Below, piece after piece: positions 42,355 through 51,526 of a stretch of DNA of 64,000 bases. The notes below the pieces were generated by a model. The model worked only from the letters and a program-made list of their open reading frames with translations. It was not told the DNA's origin and ran no database searches. The DNA lies in contig JBAOHZ010000009.1 in the NCBI GenBank assembly GCA_037045225.1, positions 2,046,001 to 2,110,000 of the forward strand. Direction: 5' to 3'. Position 1 is the stretch's first letter. Each line of letters starts with the position of its first letter. This DNA is from Nitrospira sp. (GTDB taxonomy: Bacteria; Nitrospirota; Nitrospiria; Nitrospirales; Nitrospiraceae). A program made the position numbers and the translations under genes.

Positions 42355-43875
42355 ATGAAGAAGATTCAAGTTCACGCACAGGTTGGACGGGCTGAGAACG
42401 AGGCGGCTGAGGTGCTGGTGTTGCTTCATTGCGAGGGGAGTTCCGATCTCGCGCAAGAAGCTGCCGCCATCGATGCTCAACTCGGGAGGCAGCTTGCCGC
42501 GTTGATTCAGCGCCGAGAATTCGAAGGGAAGTCCGGCGAAGGGTTGCTCGTCCATACCCAGGGCAAGGCCAAGGCAAAGCGGCTGTTGCTGGTTGGTTTG
42601 GGGAAGGAAAAAGATCTGCGTGTGGATGCGTTTCGCCAGGCCTTGGGTTCCGCGGTGAAACGTGTTCGCCAAGCCAAAGTCACGTCATTCGCCGTGGTGA
42701 TGCCGGCCGCGCTCCTGGAGGAGATTCCCGTCCAGGATGTGGCGCAGGCCCTGGCCGAGGGCGCCATTCTCGGTGATTACCAATTCACCGCCTATCGTAG
42801 CGCCAACGGCACCAAGCCGATCGATGTCGAGCGTATGACGATCTACACGTCGCAAGCGGCCCTGCTTCCACAGATCACGGAAGGAATCCGGCGCGGCGTG
42901 GCGACGGCTGAAGCGACCGTTCTGGTGCGCGACTTGTGTAATCACCCGGCTAACGTGATGACGCCGACGCGCATCGTGCAGGAGGCCAAGGCGGTGGCCA
43001 AAGAACCCGGCGTGCGCCTAAAGGTGCTCGAACAGAAGGACATGGAACAACTCGGCATGGGTGCGTTGCTGGGTGTGGCGCGTGGCAGCCATGAGCCGCC
43101 GAAGTTCATCATCCTTGAATACAAGGGTGCTAAAGCGAAGAAGGGCGATCCTCCGGTGGTGTTGGTGGGAAAGACCATCACCTTTGATACCGGCGGTATT
43201 TCGCTCAAGCCGGCCGAGAACATGGAGCATATGAAGGCTGATATGACCGGCGGCGCCGAGGTGCTGGCGACGATGCGGGCTGCGGCAAGGCTCAAGCTCC
43301 CCCTCCACCTCGTTAGCATTCTGCCGGTGGCTGAAAATATGCCGGGCGGGCGCGCGATGCGGCCTGGGGATATCGTCACGACCCTCTCCGGCAAGACCGT
43401 CGAGGTGCAAAATACCGATGCCGAGGGACGGCTGATTCTGTCGGATGCGTTGGCGTATGCGACCCGCTACAAGCCGGCGGTGTTGATCGATATTGCGACT
43501 CTGACCGGCGCCTGTGTGGTGGCGCTTGGCCAATTCGCCATCGGGATGTTCGGGAATAACGATCCCTTAAAAGAGCAGGTCCGAAGCGCCGGGCAGCGTG
43601 CCGGTGAGCGTGTGTGGGAGATGCCGTTGTGGGAGGAGTATTTCGAGCAGCTGCGCAGCGACGTGGCGGATATGCGAAATATCGGCGGCCGGGGCGGAGG
43701 GATGATTACCGCGGCTCTGTTCCTGAGCAAGTTTGTCGGCGATTGCCCGTGGATCCACCTGGATATCGCGAGTACCGATTGGAGTGAACGTGAGCGGGCG
43801 TATGTGCCGAAGGGGCCGACCGGGATCGGCACACGTCTCCTGATTCAGTTCCTTCTGGACCGCACGTTGCCGTAG
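42355..43875 (+). CDS. pepA: Leucyl aminopeptidase (M17 family)
   Basis: A 506-residue cytosolic two-metal aminopeptidase. The N-terminal macro-like domain is followed by the catalytic part: LVGKTITFDTGGISLKPAENMEHMKADMTGG and the M17 signature NTDAEGRLIL, holding the metal and bicarbonate residues, then IATLTGACVVALG. GGGGGAGG lies just before the ATG at 42355; a TTG three bases upstream is also in frame. nagZ follows 44 bases later. Confidence 0.95.
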   Translation: MKKIQVHAQVGRAENEAAEVLVLLHCEGSSDLAQEAAAIDAQLGRQLAALIQRREFEGKSGEGLLVHTQGKAKAKRLLLVGLGKEKDLRVDAFRQALGSAVKRVRQAKVTSFAVVMPAALLEEIPVQDVAQALAEGAILGDYQFTAYRSANGTKPIDVERMTIYTSQAALLPQITEGIRRGVATAEATVLVRDLCNHPANVMTPTRIVQEAKAVAKEPGVRLKVLEQKDMEQLGMGALLGVARGSHEPPKFIILEYKGAKAKKGDPPVVLVGKTITFDTGGISLKPAENMEHMKADMTGGAEVLATMRAAARLKLPLHLVSILPVAENMPGGRAMRPGDIVTTLSGKTVEVQNTDAEGRLILSDALAYATRYKPAVLIDIATLTGACVVALGQFAIGMFGNNDPLKEQVRSAGQRAGERVWEMPLWEEYFEQLRSDVADMRNIGGRGGGMITAALFLSKFVGDCPWIHLDIASTDWSERERAYVPKGPTGIGTRLLIQFLLDRTLP

Positions 43876-43919
43876 GGGCAGCTGCCTGCTTCTCACTCAG
43901 ATCGTCACGGTAGGGGGTT

Positions 43920-45071
43920 ATGACACTACGCGAGCAAATCGGTCAGCTGTTTATGATGGGGTTCACCGGGACCACGGTCACCAACGACCTAGCCTCGTTT
44001 CTGAAATCCTATACGCCGGGCGGCGTCATCTTTTTCCGGCGCAACCTCGAGTCGGTTCAACAAATTGTCGATCTGACCAATGGGCTGCAGAAACTGTCGC
44101 CCGCTCAGCCGCTGCTGATCGCGATTGATCAAGAGGGCGGTCGGGTGTCCCGGCTGCCGGCTGAGTTTACGATTTTTCCTCCCTGCGGGCAGTTGGGCCG
44201 GTGTAATTCCAGTGAGCTTGCCTACTCTGCTGCCGCTACCATTGCGAAAGAGTTGCGGGCTGTAGGTATCAACATGAACATGGCTCCGGTACTGGATGTG
44301 AACAGTAATCCGGAGAATCCCGTGATCGGCGATCGCGCGTTTGGCGACTCCCCCGATCTTGTCGGCGAGATGGGGTTGGCCACCATCGGAGGCCTGCAGG
44401 ACAATAGGGTGGTCGCATGCGGGAAGCACTTTCCCGGCCATGGAGACACGGCGACGGATTCGCATAAAGAATTGCCTGTTGTGGATGCGGGCCTGCCGCG
44501 GTTACGCGACACCGAGTTCCCTCCTTTTCAGCAGGCCATTCGTTCTGGCGTGGCCAGCCTGATGACGGCCCATGTGTTGTACCGGGCGTTGGACCCAGAG
44601 GCGCCGGCGACTCTGTCCGCGGCGATCATCCAGCGCTTGCTGCGTGAGGAGTTTCGGTATGACGGGGTGGTCTTTACCGACGATCTGGAGATGCACGCCA
44701 TCATCGATCACGATGGCATCGGCGAGGCGGCGGTCCGGTCGTTTGTGGCTGGCTGCGATGTGTTGTTGATCTGTAAGGATCAAGACCGTGTGATGGCGGC
44801 GATGCAGGCCATGGAGCGTGCTGTGAACGACGGTCGAATTACCCAGGAACGACTGGCGCAGTCACTGGCTCGCGTGGCAACCCTCAAGGCACAGTATCTT
44901 CATCCATATAAGCCGGTCACCATTTCCGATGCGCGACTGGTGGTGGGCTGTCGATCTCACCGGGTTCTGCTTGATTCGTGGCACAAGGCCTATGCGCGTC
45001 TTCCCAAACTGACGTCGGCTGATCCGCCGGAGCCGGTACCCTCTCATGATTCTCCGGTAACCCACGTGTAA
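43920..45071 (+). CDS. nagZ: Beta-N-acetylhexosaminidase (GH3 family)
   Basis: A 383-residue protein. It shows LIAIDQEGGRVSRLP near the N-terminus, NMNMAPVLDVN, the NagZ signature KHFPGHGDTATDSH with the catalytic His, and FTDDLEMHAI with the nucleophile Asp. NagZ removes GlcNAc from muropeptides during cell-wall recycling in the cytoplasm; no signal peptide is present, consistent with that. A C-terminal extension of about 60 residues follows the barrel. Confidence 0.92.
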   Translation: MTLREQIGQLFMMGFTGTTVTNDLASFLKSYTPGGVIFFRRNLESVQQIVDLTNGLQKLSPAQPLLIAIDQEGGRVSRLPAEFTIFPPCGQLGRCNSSELAYSAAATIAKELRAVGINMNMAPVLDVNSNPENPVIGDRAFGDSPDLVGEMGLATIGGLQDNRVVACGKHFPGHGDTATDSHKELPVVDAGLPRLRDTEFPPFQQAIRSGVASLMTAHVLYRALDPEAPATLSAAIIQRLLREEFRYDGVVFTDDLEMHAIIDHDGIGEAAVRSFVAGCDVLLICKDQDRVMAAMQAMERAVNDGRITQERLAQSLARVATLKAQYLHPYKPVTISDARLVVGCRSHRVLLDSWHKAYARLPKLTSADPPEPVPSHDSPVTHV

Positions 45072-45096
45072 GGGCTGTACGTTGATGTCATCCCGT

Positions 45097-45129
45097 CACC
45101 GGAGTCAGCCTTCGAAGGCTCCTCCGGTG
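45097..45129 (+). terminator. Long palindromic hairpin after nagZ
   Basis: CACCGGAG pairs with CTCCGGTG around a nearly perfect inner palindrome GCCTTCGAAGGC. TTTT occurs 19 bases further on, so it is a probable but not classical terminator. Confidence 0.45.
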
Positions 45130-45221
45130 GAGTCCCTGCTGGCTTTTCCGTCGGCGATCTGATTCACTATCGGATCAACTGTACTGTTCCCGGTGTTCCG
45201 ATTCATTTATTTCGAGGCAGC

Positions 45222-45608
45222 ATGGCAATCAAAAAGGGCGACATTCTCGACGAGCGAAAACGTTTTCCGGATTCGTGCGGGTTAGTGGTCAAGGTGGCCG
45301 GCGGTGGCGAGGGATTCCAGAAGATCTTCTGTTGCGGGCATGAACTGACAGAGGACGATGTGGTGCCGGACATCATCTCTTCGAGAGGCCGGAGAAAAGG
45401 CGAATTGCTCCCCGGGGCCATGCTGGAAGAAAAGCGGCAGTTTCCCGACTCTTGCGGTTTGCGCGTGATGGTGATCGACGGAGGCGCCGGGTTTCAGGGG
45501 GTCAACTGTTGTGGCCATACCGTCACGGCCAAAGCGGTCCACAGCTTGAAATTCGGTCAACCGCGGGAGGACTCTCCCATGCCGACCGGTCAGGCAGGAA
45601 CCGCATGA
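45222..45608 (+). CDS. Small cytosolic protein with two tandem Cys/His repeats
   Basis: A 128-residue protein made of two copies of one motif, 59 residues apart. Copy 1 has RFPDSCGL (C19) and CCGH (C37, C38, H40); copy 2 has QFPDSCGL (C78) and CCGH (C96, C97, H99). In both copies the first Cys is 18 residues before the CC pair. Conserved GG-x-GFQ lies between. Each copy could bind a metal or cluster with three Cys and one His. There is no signal peptide. I do not recognise the family. The stop overlaps the next start by four bases. Confidence 0.75.
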   Translation: MAIKKGDILDERKRFPDSCGLVVKVAGGGEGFQKIFCCGHELTEDDVVPDIISSRGRRKGELLPGAMLEEKRQFPDSCGLRVMVIDGGAGFQGVNCCGHTVTAKAVHSLKFGQPREDSPMPTGQAGTA

Positions 45609-46129
45609 CGCCACCGGTGACCCCTCCCGGGCCTCTAGAGAAGTCTCGCCGGGCAACCATGCAGTGGTTGCTCGGATTCATGGACCATTTGGACCGGCTG
45701 GGGTATGTCGGGGCAGGATTCAGCTTGCTGGCTTTGGGCATGCTGATTTTTGTTCATGCCTGGTACGCCTTTTTTTTGCGCGCTGACAATGTTCCCCTCC
45801 TGCCGGCCGGGCTCAAGCTGTTGAATGATCTGCTACTCGTCATCATCCTGCTGGAATTGTTCCGAACGGTGGTGCGGTTTCTTCAAACCGAGGTGCTGGA
45901 ATTGGAGCCCTACCTGGCGGTTGGCATCATCGCCTGCACGCGACGGGTGTTGACGGCCAGCGCGGAATTGTCCCATCAGCTTGAGGTGGTGACGCGAGAG
46001 GCGAGACAGGAACTCTTTCAGCAGTACGTGATGGATGTCGGCCTCAACGTGACCGTGATTATCGTCCTCATCTTGGGTGTCTATCTACTCCGCATGCGTC
46101 CCACGAGAGAGCGTCCTGCGGCGGTCTAG
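45605..46129 (+). CDS. PsiE-like membrane protein
   Basis: A 174-residue protein with spans at about 35-57 (LGYVGAGFSLLALGMLIFVHAWYAFFL), 72-90 (LLNDLLLVIILLELFRTVV), one around the YLAVGIIACTRRVL segment and one near 145-163 (VTVIIVLILGVYLL). The LLELFRTV and AVGIIACTRR segments match the phosphate-starvation-inducible PsiE family, whose role is unknown. The ATG overlaps the preceding stop (ATGA), tying it to the Cys/His repeat protein. Confidence 0.75.
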   Translation: MTPPVTPPGPLEKSRRATMQWLLGFMDHLDRLGYVGAGFSLLALGMLIFVHAWYAFFLRADNVPLLPAGLKLLNDLLLVIILLELFRTVVRFLQTEVLELEPYLAVGIIACTRRVLTASAELSHQLEVVTREARQELFQQYVMDVGLNVTVIIVLILGVYLLRMRPTRERPAAV

Positions 46130-46218
46130 TTGAATCTGGACCAAATCGCAGGGGGGATAGGCCCATCTTGCCCTCTTCCCGCCTCTTATGGCATCATGCA
46201 CCTCTTCTTGGAGGCGTG

Positions 46219-46680
46219 GTGGCCACATTGCTTGAATATGTGGGGTCAGTGCATATCTATCTCGGGCCGTACCGGGGGAACCCGATTGCCTTGTATTTGA
46301 GGCGTACGGAGACCGGATGCCAGATCGGTCCTCGGGCCTATCCATGGAATGACGTGGTGGGTGCGGGAGAAACGCCGAATAAAGCTGCCGCAGATTTTGA
46401 AGAAAAGTGGAAAGGCAAAGGGCTGGCAGCCGATATGTATTCAGGCCCTTCCTGGGAAGGCGGGATTAAACCCGAGCGGCCTGCTCCGCCGAAACCCGCT
46501 GCGCCACCCAAGCCACCGGCCGCCCCGGCCGCCGGTGCGGCTGCTTCCGCGGCCCCAAGCGCCGCTTCGGCAGCGCCAGGTTCTCCTGCTCCGGCAGCAG
46601 TTGCCGCCAAGCCAGCCGCTTCGGCTGCAACCGTGTCACCTGCGCCCACTCCTGTTGCCCCAACCGAAGCCTCGTCCTAG
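46219..46680 (+). CDS. Hypothetical protein with Ala/Pro-rich tail
   Basis: A product of about 153 residues. The N-terminal 75 residues form a small ordered domain (YVGSVHIYLGPYRGNPIALYL, then KAAADFEEKWKGKG); the remainder is an Ala/Pro/Ser low-complexity tail of about 70 residues. GGAGG stands just before GTG 46219, which is therefore preferred; the frame is open to a TTG at 46168. The function is unknown. Confidence 0.55.
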   Translation: MATLLEYVGSVHIYLGPYRGNPIALYLRRTETGCQIGPRAYPWNDVVGAGETPNKAAADFEEKWKGKGLAADMYSGPSWEGGIKPERPAPPKPAAPPKPPAAPAAGAAASAAPSAASAAPGSPAPAAVAAKPAASAATVSPAPTPVAPTEASS

Positions 46681-46716
46681 TTTTGCCCATCATCAGTTTC
46701 GTCGCGCATGATTCGA

Positions 46717-48162
46717 CTATGCCGGTCGAGGTGTCTCGGTCTGCTCTGTCGAGGGGCTTGTCGCGAGTTTGCTATGGCGCATTCCATACATGACGTAGAC
46801 CACGATCCCAATGATGGTCCACACAAAGAACCGGATCCAGGTGATCCAGGGGAGGAAGTACATCAGTCCTAGACAGGCCAAGACTCCGAGGATGGGGACG
46901 ACCGGCATGAATGGCATACGGAAGGGACGTGGATGGTTCGGTTTGGTGTAGCGAAGGACCATGATACCGATACAGACGAGGACAAAGGCGAAGAGCGTCC
47001 CGATGTTTGTCATATCCGCTGCCTCCCCGATGGGAATGAGCGCGGCCATGATGGCGACGGCCACGCCTGTCAAATAGGTCGCGTGGTGCGGTGTTCGAAA
47101 CTTTGGATGGACGCCTGAAAGCCAAGGTCCGAGGAGGCCGTCTCGGGACATGGCGAAAAAGACCCGAATCTGGCCAAGCATCATCACCACCAGGACGCTC
47201 GTAATTCCCGCTACCGCTCCGGTCGCCACGATGGCGGCTCCCCACTTGAAGCCGACGATGCGGAGCCCTTCAGCCACCGGTGCGTGGACGTCAATCTGCG
47301 AAGAGGGCACTAAGCCGGTCAGGACCGCGGCAACAGAAATATAGAGTACGGTGCAGATGGCCAGTGAGGCGAAGATCCCGATGGGTAAATCCCGTTGAGG
47401 GTTCTTGGCTTCTTCGGCGGTGGTGGACACCGCGTCGAACCCGATATAGGCGAAAAATACGATGGCTGCGGCCGCGCCCACGCCGGCAAACCCGAACGGC
47501 ATAAATGGGGACCAATTGGCCGTGTCGACGGAGGACGTGCCGACCGCAAGGAAGAAGACAATCACGGCGAGCTTGATCAGCACAATGCCGCAGGTGGCGC
47601 GTGCGCTTTCCTTCACCCCGATGATCAAGATGCCGGTCACGAGCAGCACGATGATTGCGGCCGGGATGTTTGCGATGCCGCCGTCCGAACCCGGCGGATG
47701 AGTAGCCCAGTAGGGGAGTTCAAGGCCGCAGAGTGTGAGGATGTTGTTAAAGTACCCGGACCATCCGATCGCGACGGCCACGCAGGCCACACCGTATTCC
47801 AGAATAAGATTCCAGCCTGTCAGCCAGGCCAGAAACTCTCCCAGGGTCGCGTAGGAGTAGGTATAGGCGCTCCCTGCCACCGGGATCATGGCGGCAAACT
47901 CGGCATAGCAGAGGGCGGCCAGTGCGCAGGTAATGCCTGAAAGAATGAACGACAACATAATGCCGGGTCCTGCGCCTGGCCGATGCGCATCACCGACGAT
48001 AGCGGTGCCGATCAATACGAAGATGCCGGTCCCGATGATGGCGCCGATGCCGAGTCCTGTCAGATCCCAGGCCGTCAGACTCCGTTTCAGGCGATGTTCA
48101 GGAGCCTCGGAATCAGCGAGAATTCGTTCGATGGATTTGGTGCGAAACAGCGGATTGCCCAC
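46717..48162 (-). CDS. APC-family amino acid permease (cationic amino acid transporter-like)
   Basis: A 481-residue protein with 12 predicted spans. The first span has GLGIGAIIGTGIFVLIGTA, the substrate-binding unwound glycine helix. ALCYAEFAAMIPVAGSAYTYSY is the typical third-helix motif of CAT/YfnA transporters, and VFFAYIGFDAVSTTAEEAKNPQRDLPIGI the sixth-to-eighth-helix signature. GTG at 48162 with GAGAGG upstream was chosen. The substrate cannot be told from sequence. Confidence 0.88.
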   Translation of the reverse strand: MGNPLFRTKSIERILADSEAPEHRLKRSLTAWDLTGLGIGAIIGTGIFVLIGTAIVGDAHRPGAGPGIMLSFILSGITCALAALCYAEFAAMIPVAGSAYTYSYATLGEFLAWLTGWNLILEYGVACVAVAIGWSGYFNNILTLCGLELPYWATHPPGSDGGIANIPAAIIVLLVTGILIIGVKESARATCGIVLIKLAVIVFFLAVGTSSVDTANWSPFMPFGFAGVGAAAAIVFFAYIGFDAVSTTAEEAKNPQRDLPIGIFASLAICTVLYISVAAVLTGLVPSSQIDVHAPVAEGLRIVGFKWGAAIVATGAVAGITSVLVVMMLGQIRVFFAMSRDGLLGPWLSGVHPKFRTPHHATYLTGVAVAIMAALIPIGEAADMTNIGTLFAFVLVCIGIMVLRYTKPNHPRPFRMPFMPVVPILGVLACLGLMYFLPWITWIRFFVWTIIGIVVYVMYGMRHSKLATSPSTEQTETPRPA

Positions 48163-48225
48163 ACAGTGTCCTCTCTCCGGTGGCGTCACCTCCAGGTCCG
48201 CTGTCAGGGCGGACGGAGCACCGTG

Positions 48226-49002
48226 TCATGAGTTGTTCCCGCGTCTCGCAGGTGAAGGTTGGAGTGCCGGGCGGCGTGAAGCAGCCCGCAAGAATGTCTG
48301 AAAGAGTCGCCGGTGTAGGGGGTGGCGTTCGAACAAGAATTCGGGGTGCCATTGCAAGCCGAGGAAGAAGGGGTGCGTCGGATGTTCGATGGCTTCAACG
48401 ATGCCATCCGGCGCCGTTGCGCTGGCGATGAGGGGATGCCCGACCGCTTTCACCGATTGGTGGTGCGAGCTGTTTACCCGCATGCGGGTGTGTTTGACGA
48501 TTCGATTGAGCAGGCTGTTGGGTGCGATGGAAACGCTGTGAGAGAGTTGAACGGCCGGCGTTGTCTGTCGATGCTGCAACACGTGATCGACCTGAGCAGG
48601 CAGGTCCTGGTAGAGGCTTCCACCGCAGGCGACATTCATGGTTTGCATGCCTCCGCAGATGGCCAAGGTTGGAATGTGACGGCGGATGGCGAGACGGACC
48701 AGGTCCAGTTCGAAGCTGGAGCGGCGTTCGGCAACGATCGGAAATGTGAATCGTTTTCGTTCTGCGTAGAGGCTCGGGTCTAAGTCCGGACCGCTTCCTG
48801 TCAACAGCAGCCCGTCGATTCCTTGCAGGAGACGCCGGCGGGCAGAGCGGTCTGCCACGAGCGGGAGAATTACCGGCACGCCGCCGAGTTCCTCGATTGC
48901 GCGGACGTACCGCGCCCGTAGAAAATACGTGGGCTCTTTGCCGCCCCATTCTTGACGATCACCGGCATTGAAGTCGGGCGTGACTCCGATGACGGGTTTC
49001 AT
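48226..49002 (-). CDS. Class I glutamine-amidotransferase-like hydrolase (PuuD-type)
   Basis: A 258-residue protein of the gamma-glutamyl-gamma-aminobutyrate hydrolase family. Nucleophile C116 lies in LAICGGMQ, the catalytic His in LQWHPEF with Glu following, and the oxyanion region in LLLTGSGPDLDP. The ATG at 49002 lies two bases after the stop of the upstream gene at 49004. PuuD splits gamma-glutamyl-GABA; here there are no other putrescine genes, so the substrate is open. Confidence 0.85.
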   Translation of the reverse strand: MKPVIGVTPDFNAGDRQEWGGKEPTYFLRARYVRAIEELGGVPVILPLVADRSARRRLLQGIDGLLLTGSGPDLDPSLYAERKRFTFPIVAERRSSFELDLVRLAIRRHIPTLAICGGMQTMNVACGGSLYQDLPAQVDHVLQHRQTTPAVQLSHSVSIAPNSLLNRIVKHTRMRVNSSHHQSVKAVGHPLIASATAPDGIVEAIEHPTHPFFLGLQWHPEFLFERHPLHRRLFQTFLRAASRRPALQPSPARRGNNS

Positions 49003-49003
49003 G

Positions 49004-49477
49004 CTAGCGGATGGGTTCCAATGGCAACGGAACTGGTTCCGAGGTGCTGTAGTCACTGACCTCTCGGGCCGGCTCGCTTGAGACACCGAGGAAACGGATG
49101 GGTTTATCGCCCTTCAGATGGTCCGGCGTGATGATGTAGGTGCCGTACATGCTCGGGACCCAGATATTCTTGGCGGTCTGTTCACTGAACCCTGAGAAGC
49201 CATAGGCTAATCCGCCCACAACCCCGCCTCCGATGGCGAAGGCCAGTTTGAGCGGGAAGTAAACGATCGTGGCCAGTGCGGAGCCTACCTGAACGCCGAC
49301 ACCCGAAGCGCTAGCATCGTTCTGTGAGACAGGTACATTGGAAGCGCCACTCGACTCCTGTGCTGAAACGGGGGCGATGAGTAAGGCCAGCGAACAGATC
49401 GTGACAAGACTGAAGACGAAAACTTGGGCCCAGAGGCTGCGTCGTCTTTTAAGTGGCAGATAGACAGAGACGTTCAC
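49004..49477 (-). CDS. Exported protein with Gly-rich membrane segment
   Basis: A 157-residue protein. Residues 1-39 form a signal peptide (ALLIAPVSAQE). Hydrophobic segments lie at about 64-85 (VGSALATIVYFPLKLAFAIGG and following glycines), then a polar C-terminal part (GTYIITPDHLKGDKPIRFLG). GTG start with AAGGAGG at a normal distance. I do not recognise the family. The promoter is at 49549-49576, and the hydrolase gene follows immediately, so the two form an operon. Confidence 0.65.
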   Translation of the reverse strand: MNVSVYLPLKRRRSLWAQVFVFSLVTICSLALLIAPVSAQESSGASNVPVSQNDASASGVGVQVGSALATIVYFPLKLAFAIGGGVVGGLAYGFSGFSEQTAKNIWVPSMYGTYIITPDHLKGDKPIRFLGVSSEPAREVSDYSTSEPVPLPLEPIR

Positions 49478-49548
49478 GTTGGGTGCCTCCTTCGTGCTGA
49501 AGCTCCGATGCGGTGGAAAGAAAAATGAATGCCGATGAGTCCGTTGTC

Positions 49549-49576
49549 GTTATAACAAATTCGCCCCCGTTTTCAA
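49549..49576 (-). promoter_or_regulatory. Probable promoter of the exported protein/hydrolase pair
   Basis: On the minus strand TTGAAA (49576-49571) and TATAAC (49554-49549) are 16 bp apart. The leader is about 65 bases. Confidence 0.45.
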
Positions 49577-49610
49577 ACCCCTTCCGGCTTTGCTGTCAGT
49601 CCGTTGTTCA

Positions 49611-50069
49611 TTAGATTTCGGAAATCTCACCCAAGTCCAGTTCGAGGCGAATTCGATCGGTGATCTGTTCCGGTTGGTCGTCGAGGAGTTGATGCAGTTC
49701 GTCGGCGAACGCGGCGGCGTCGATCAGTTGATTCACCTGTTCAATTCCTGTCTGGAGGGCCAGATTGAGTGCACTGGTACAGAGTGATTGGACGAGCAGG
49801 TCATCGGCGCGGCTGGTCAGCTCCTTGCGTTCGTCTTGATTTCCCGCTTGAAGCAGTCCGGCCAGCCAGGACGTATAATGAATTCGTTCCCTGGCTCGGT
49901 CGAGGTGATCCTGAGCCACATCCACCGCCACTTGCACGCCGCCTTTCCAACTCCGCTTCTTCACGTTGAAGATACATCGCAGATGGTTCGGTCGATCCTC
50001 GACGACTTCCGGCCCGAAGAAGAAGGTGACGCGGTACTGCGCGGGATCGGATGAGGGAACAATAGCCAT
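49611..50069 (-). CDS. Hypothetical cytosolic protein
   Basis: A 152-residue protein, mixed alpha/beta at the start (YRVTFFFGPEVVEDRPNHLRCIFNVKKRSWKGGVQVAVDV) and helical after (LDRARERIHYTSWLAGLL, ELHQLLDDQPEQITDRI). There is no signal peptide or known motif. The ATG at 50069 was chosen because it leaves room for a promoter before the divergent peptidase; the frame is open to 50264. Function unknown. Confidence 0.6.
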   Translation of the reverse strand: MAIVPSSDPAQYRVTFFFGPEVVEDRPNHLRCIFNVKKRSWKGGVQVAVDVAQDHLDRARERIHYTSWLAGLLQAGNQDERKELTSRADDLLVQSLCTSALNLALQTGIEQVNQLIDAAAFADELHQLLDDQPEQITDRIRLELDLGEISEI

Positions 50070-50162
50070 AGCGTGTTCAGCGCATTCTAGCATTGCATGG
50101 ACGGCAGAGGACAGCAGGATTGCGCAGTGGTATCGATTTCGAAATGACGCTATGATGGCCAC

Positions 50163-51374
50163 ATGGACGCGTCCGCTCGGTATGCTGCACGGATTACTCG
50201 TATTCAGCAGGCCATCCGGGAACAACCGGGGCTTGATGGGTGGTTGTTTTATGACTTTCGTCATCTCGACCCGATTGCCTACCGCGTCTTGTTGTTAGAT
50301 CCCTCGCGGCATGTCACGCGGCGCTGGTACTACTGGATTCCTGCCGAAGGCACGCCGGTGAAACTCCAGCATCGTATTGAGCCTCATGTGCTGGATGGGC
50401 TGCCCGGTGACGCGCGCGAGTATGTCTCCTGGCGGGATCAGCACGCGGCTCTCGGTTCCCTACTGCACGCTGCCAAGCGGGTCGCGATGCAGTATTCGCC
50501 GATGAATGCTATTCCGTATCTTTCACGCGTGGATGCCGGCACGATTGATCTGGTGCGCAGTCTCGGTGCGGAGGTGGTGACGTCTGCCGATCTGGTCCAG
50601 CAATTTGAGGCGGTGTGGAATGATGTGCAATTGGCGTCGCACCAGGTAGCCGCAGAAGGTTTACGCGCAATTGTGGATGAAGCGTTTGAGTGTGTCGGCA
50701 CGTCGCTCGGTTCTGGGCGAGGTCTGACTGAATATGAATTGCAACAGTACATTCTTTCTCGCATGCAGGCACGTGGCTTGGTAACGTCGAGTCCGCCGAT
50801 TGCGGCGGTGAATGCGCATAGCGCGGATCCTCACTATGCACCGGTCAGTGAAGGCTCAGCCCCGATTCGACAGGGAGACCTTGTATTGATCGATCTCTGG
50901 GCCAAACAGCCGACTCCCGGAGCGGTCTATGCGGATATCACGTGGACGGGGTTCGTCGGGGCGACGGTGCCTGCCAGGCATCAGGACATTTTTCAGATTG
51001 TTCGACGGGCTCGGGATGCGGCTGTTCTTTTTGTGCAGGGGCGTGTGCGAGCCGGCTCTTTCCCCTATGGGTGGGAAGTCGATGATGTCTGCCGCCAGGT
51101 GATTCAGGACGCCGGGTATGGACAGTATTTTGTGCATCGAACCGGTCATTCCATCGGCGAGGAAGTGCATGGGAATGGTGCGAACATCGATAATCTGGAG
51201 ACGCAGGATGCGCGCCGGTTGTTGCCGGGCACCTGCTTTTCGATTGAGCCCGGCATCTACTTGCCGAATGATTTCGGTATTCGGAGTGAACTGGATGTGT
51301 ATCTTTCCGCCCGCGACGCCGTGGTGTATGGCCAGCCGATTCAGGCCGATCTGCTTCCTATTCCCGTCCTATGA
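50163..51374 (+). CDS. M24-family metallopeptidase (Xaa-Pro aminopeptidase-like)
   Basis: A 403-residue protein. The N-terminal creatinase-like domain occupies residues 1 to about 155. The pita-bread catalytic domain has metal ligands in LVLIDLWAK, VYADITWTGFVG, HRTGHSIGEEVHG, FSIEPGIYLP and IRSELDVYL, giving the expected Asp, Asp, His, Glu, Glu set. It is likely to cleave N-terminal residues before proline or small dipeptides. It is divergent from the hypothetical gene at 49611. Confidence 0.9.
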   Translation: MDASARYAARITRIQQAIREQPGLDGWLFYDFRHLDPIAYRVLLLDPSRHVTRRWYYWIPAEGTPVKLQHRIEPHVLDGLPGDAREYVSWRDQHAALGSLLHAAKRVAMQYSPMNAIPYLSRVDAGTIDLVRSLGAEVVTSADLVQQFEAVWNDVQLASHQVAAEGLRAIVDEAFECVGTSLGSGRGLTEYELQQYILSRMQARGLVTSSPPIAAVNAHSADPHYAPVSEGSAPIRQGDLVLIDLWAKQPTPGAVYADITWTGFVGATVPARHQDIFQIVRRARDAAVLFVQGRVRAGSFPYGWEVDDVCRQVIQDAGYGQYFVHRTGHSIGEEVHGNGANIDNLETQDARRLLPGTCFSIEPGIYLPNDFGIRSELDVYLSARDAVVYGQPIQADLLPIPVL

Positions 51375-51526
51375 GCTAGGTTTCTTCGGTTGTATTCCTG
51401 GGTCGGCTGTGGCTGGTCACCTTTCTTGACACCCTTTGCATCGGGCAGCTATCGTGGGTGTTCGGATGGCCGATGCGGCGTTCTGAGGCCGATGTAGCCC
51501 CTATTTGCCGAGGAAGGATATCGAAC

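Noticed and set aside
41152..42672. 506-codon frame antisense across the HAD, queE and pepA genes
   Set aside because: It spans three well-supported sense genes and has no recognisable product.
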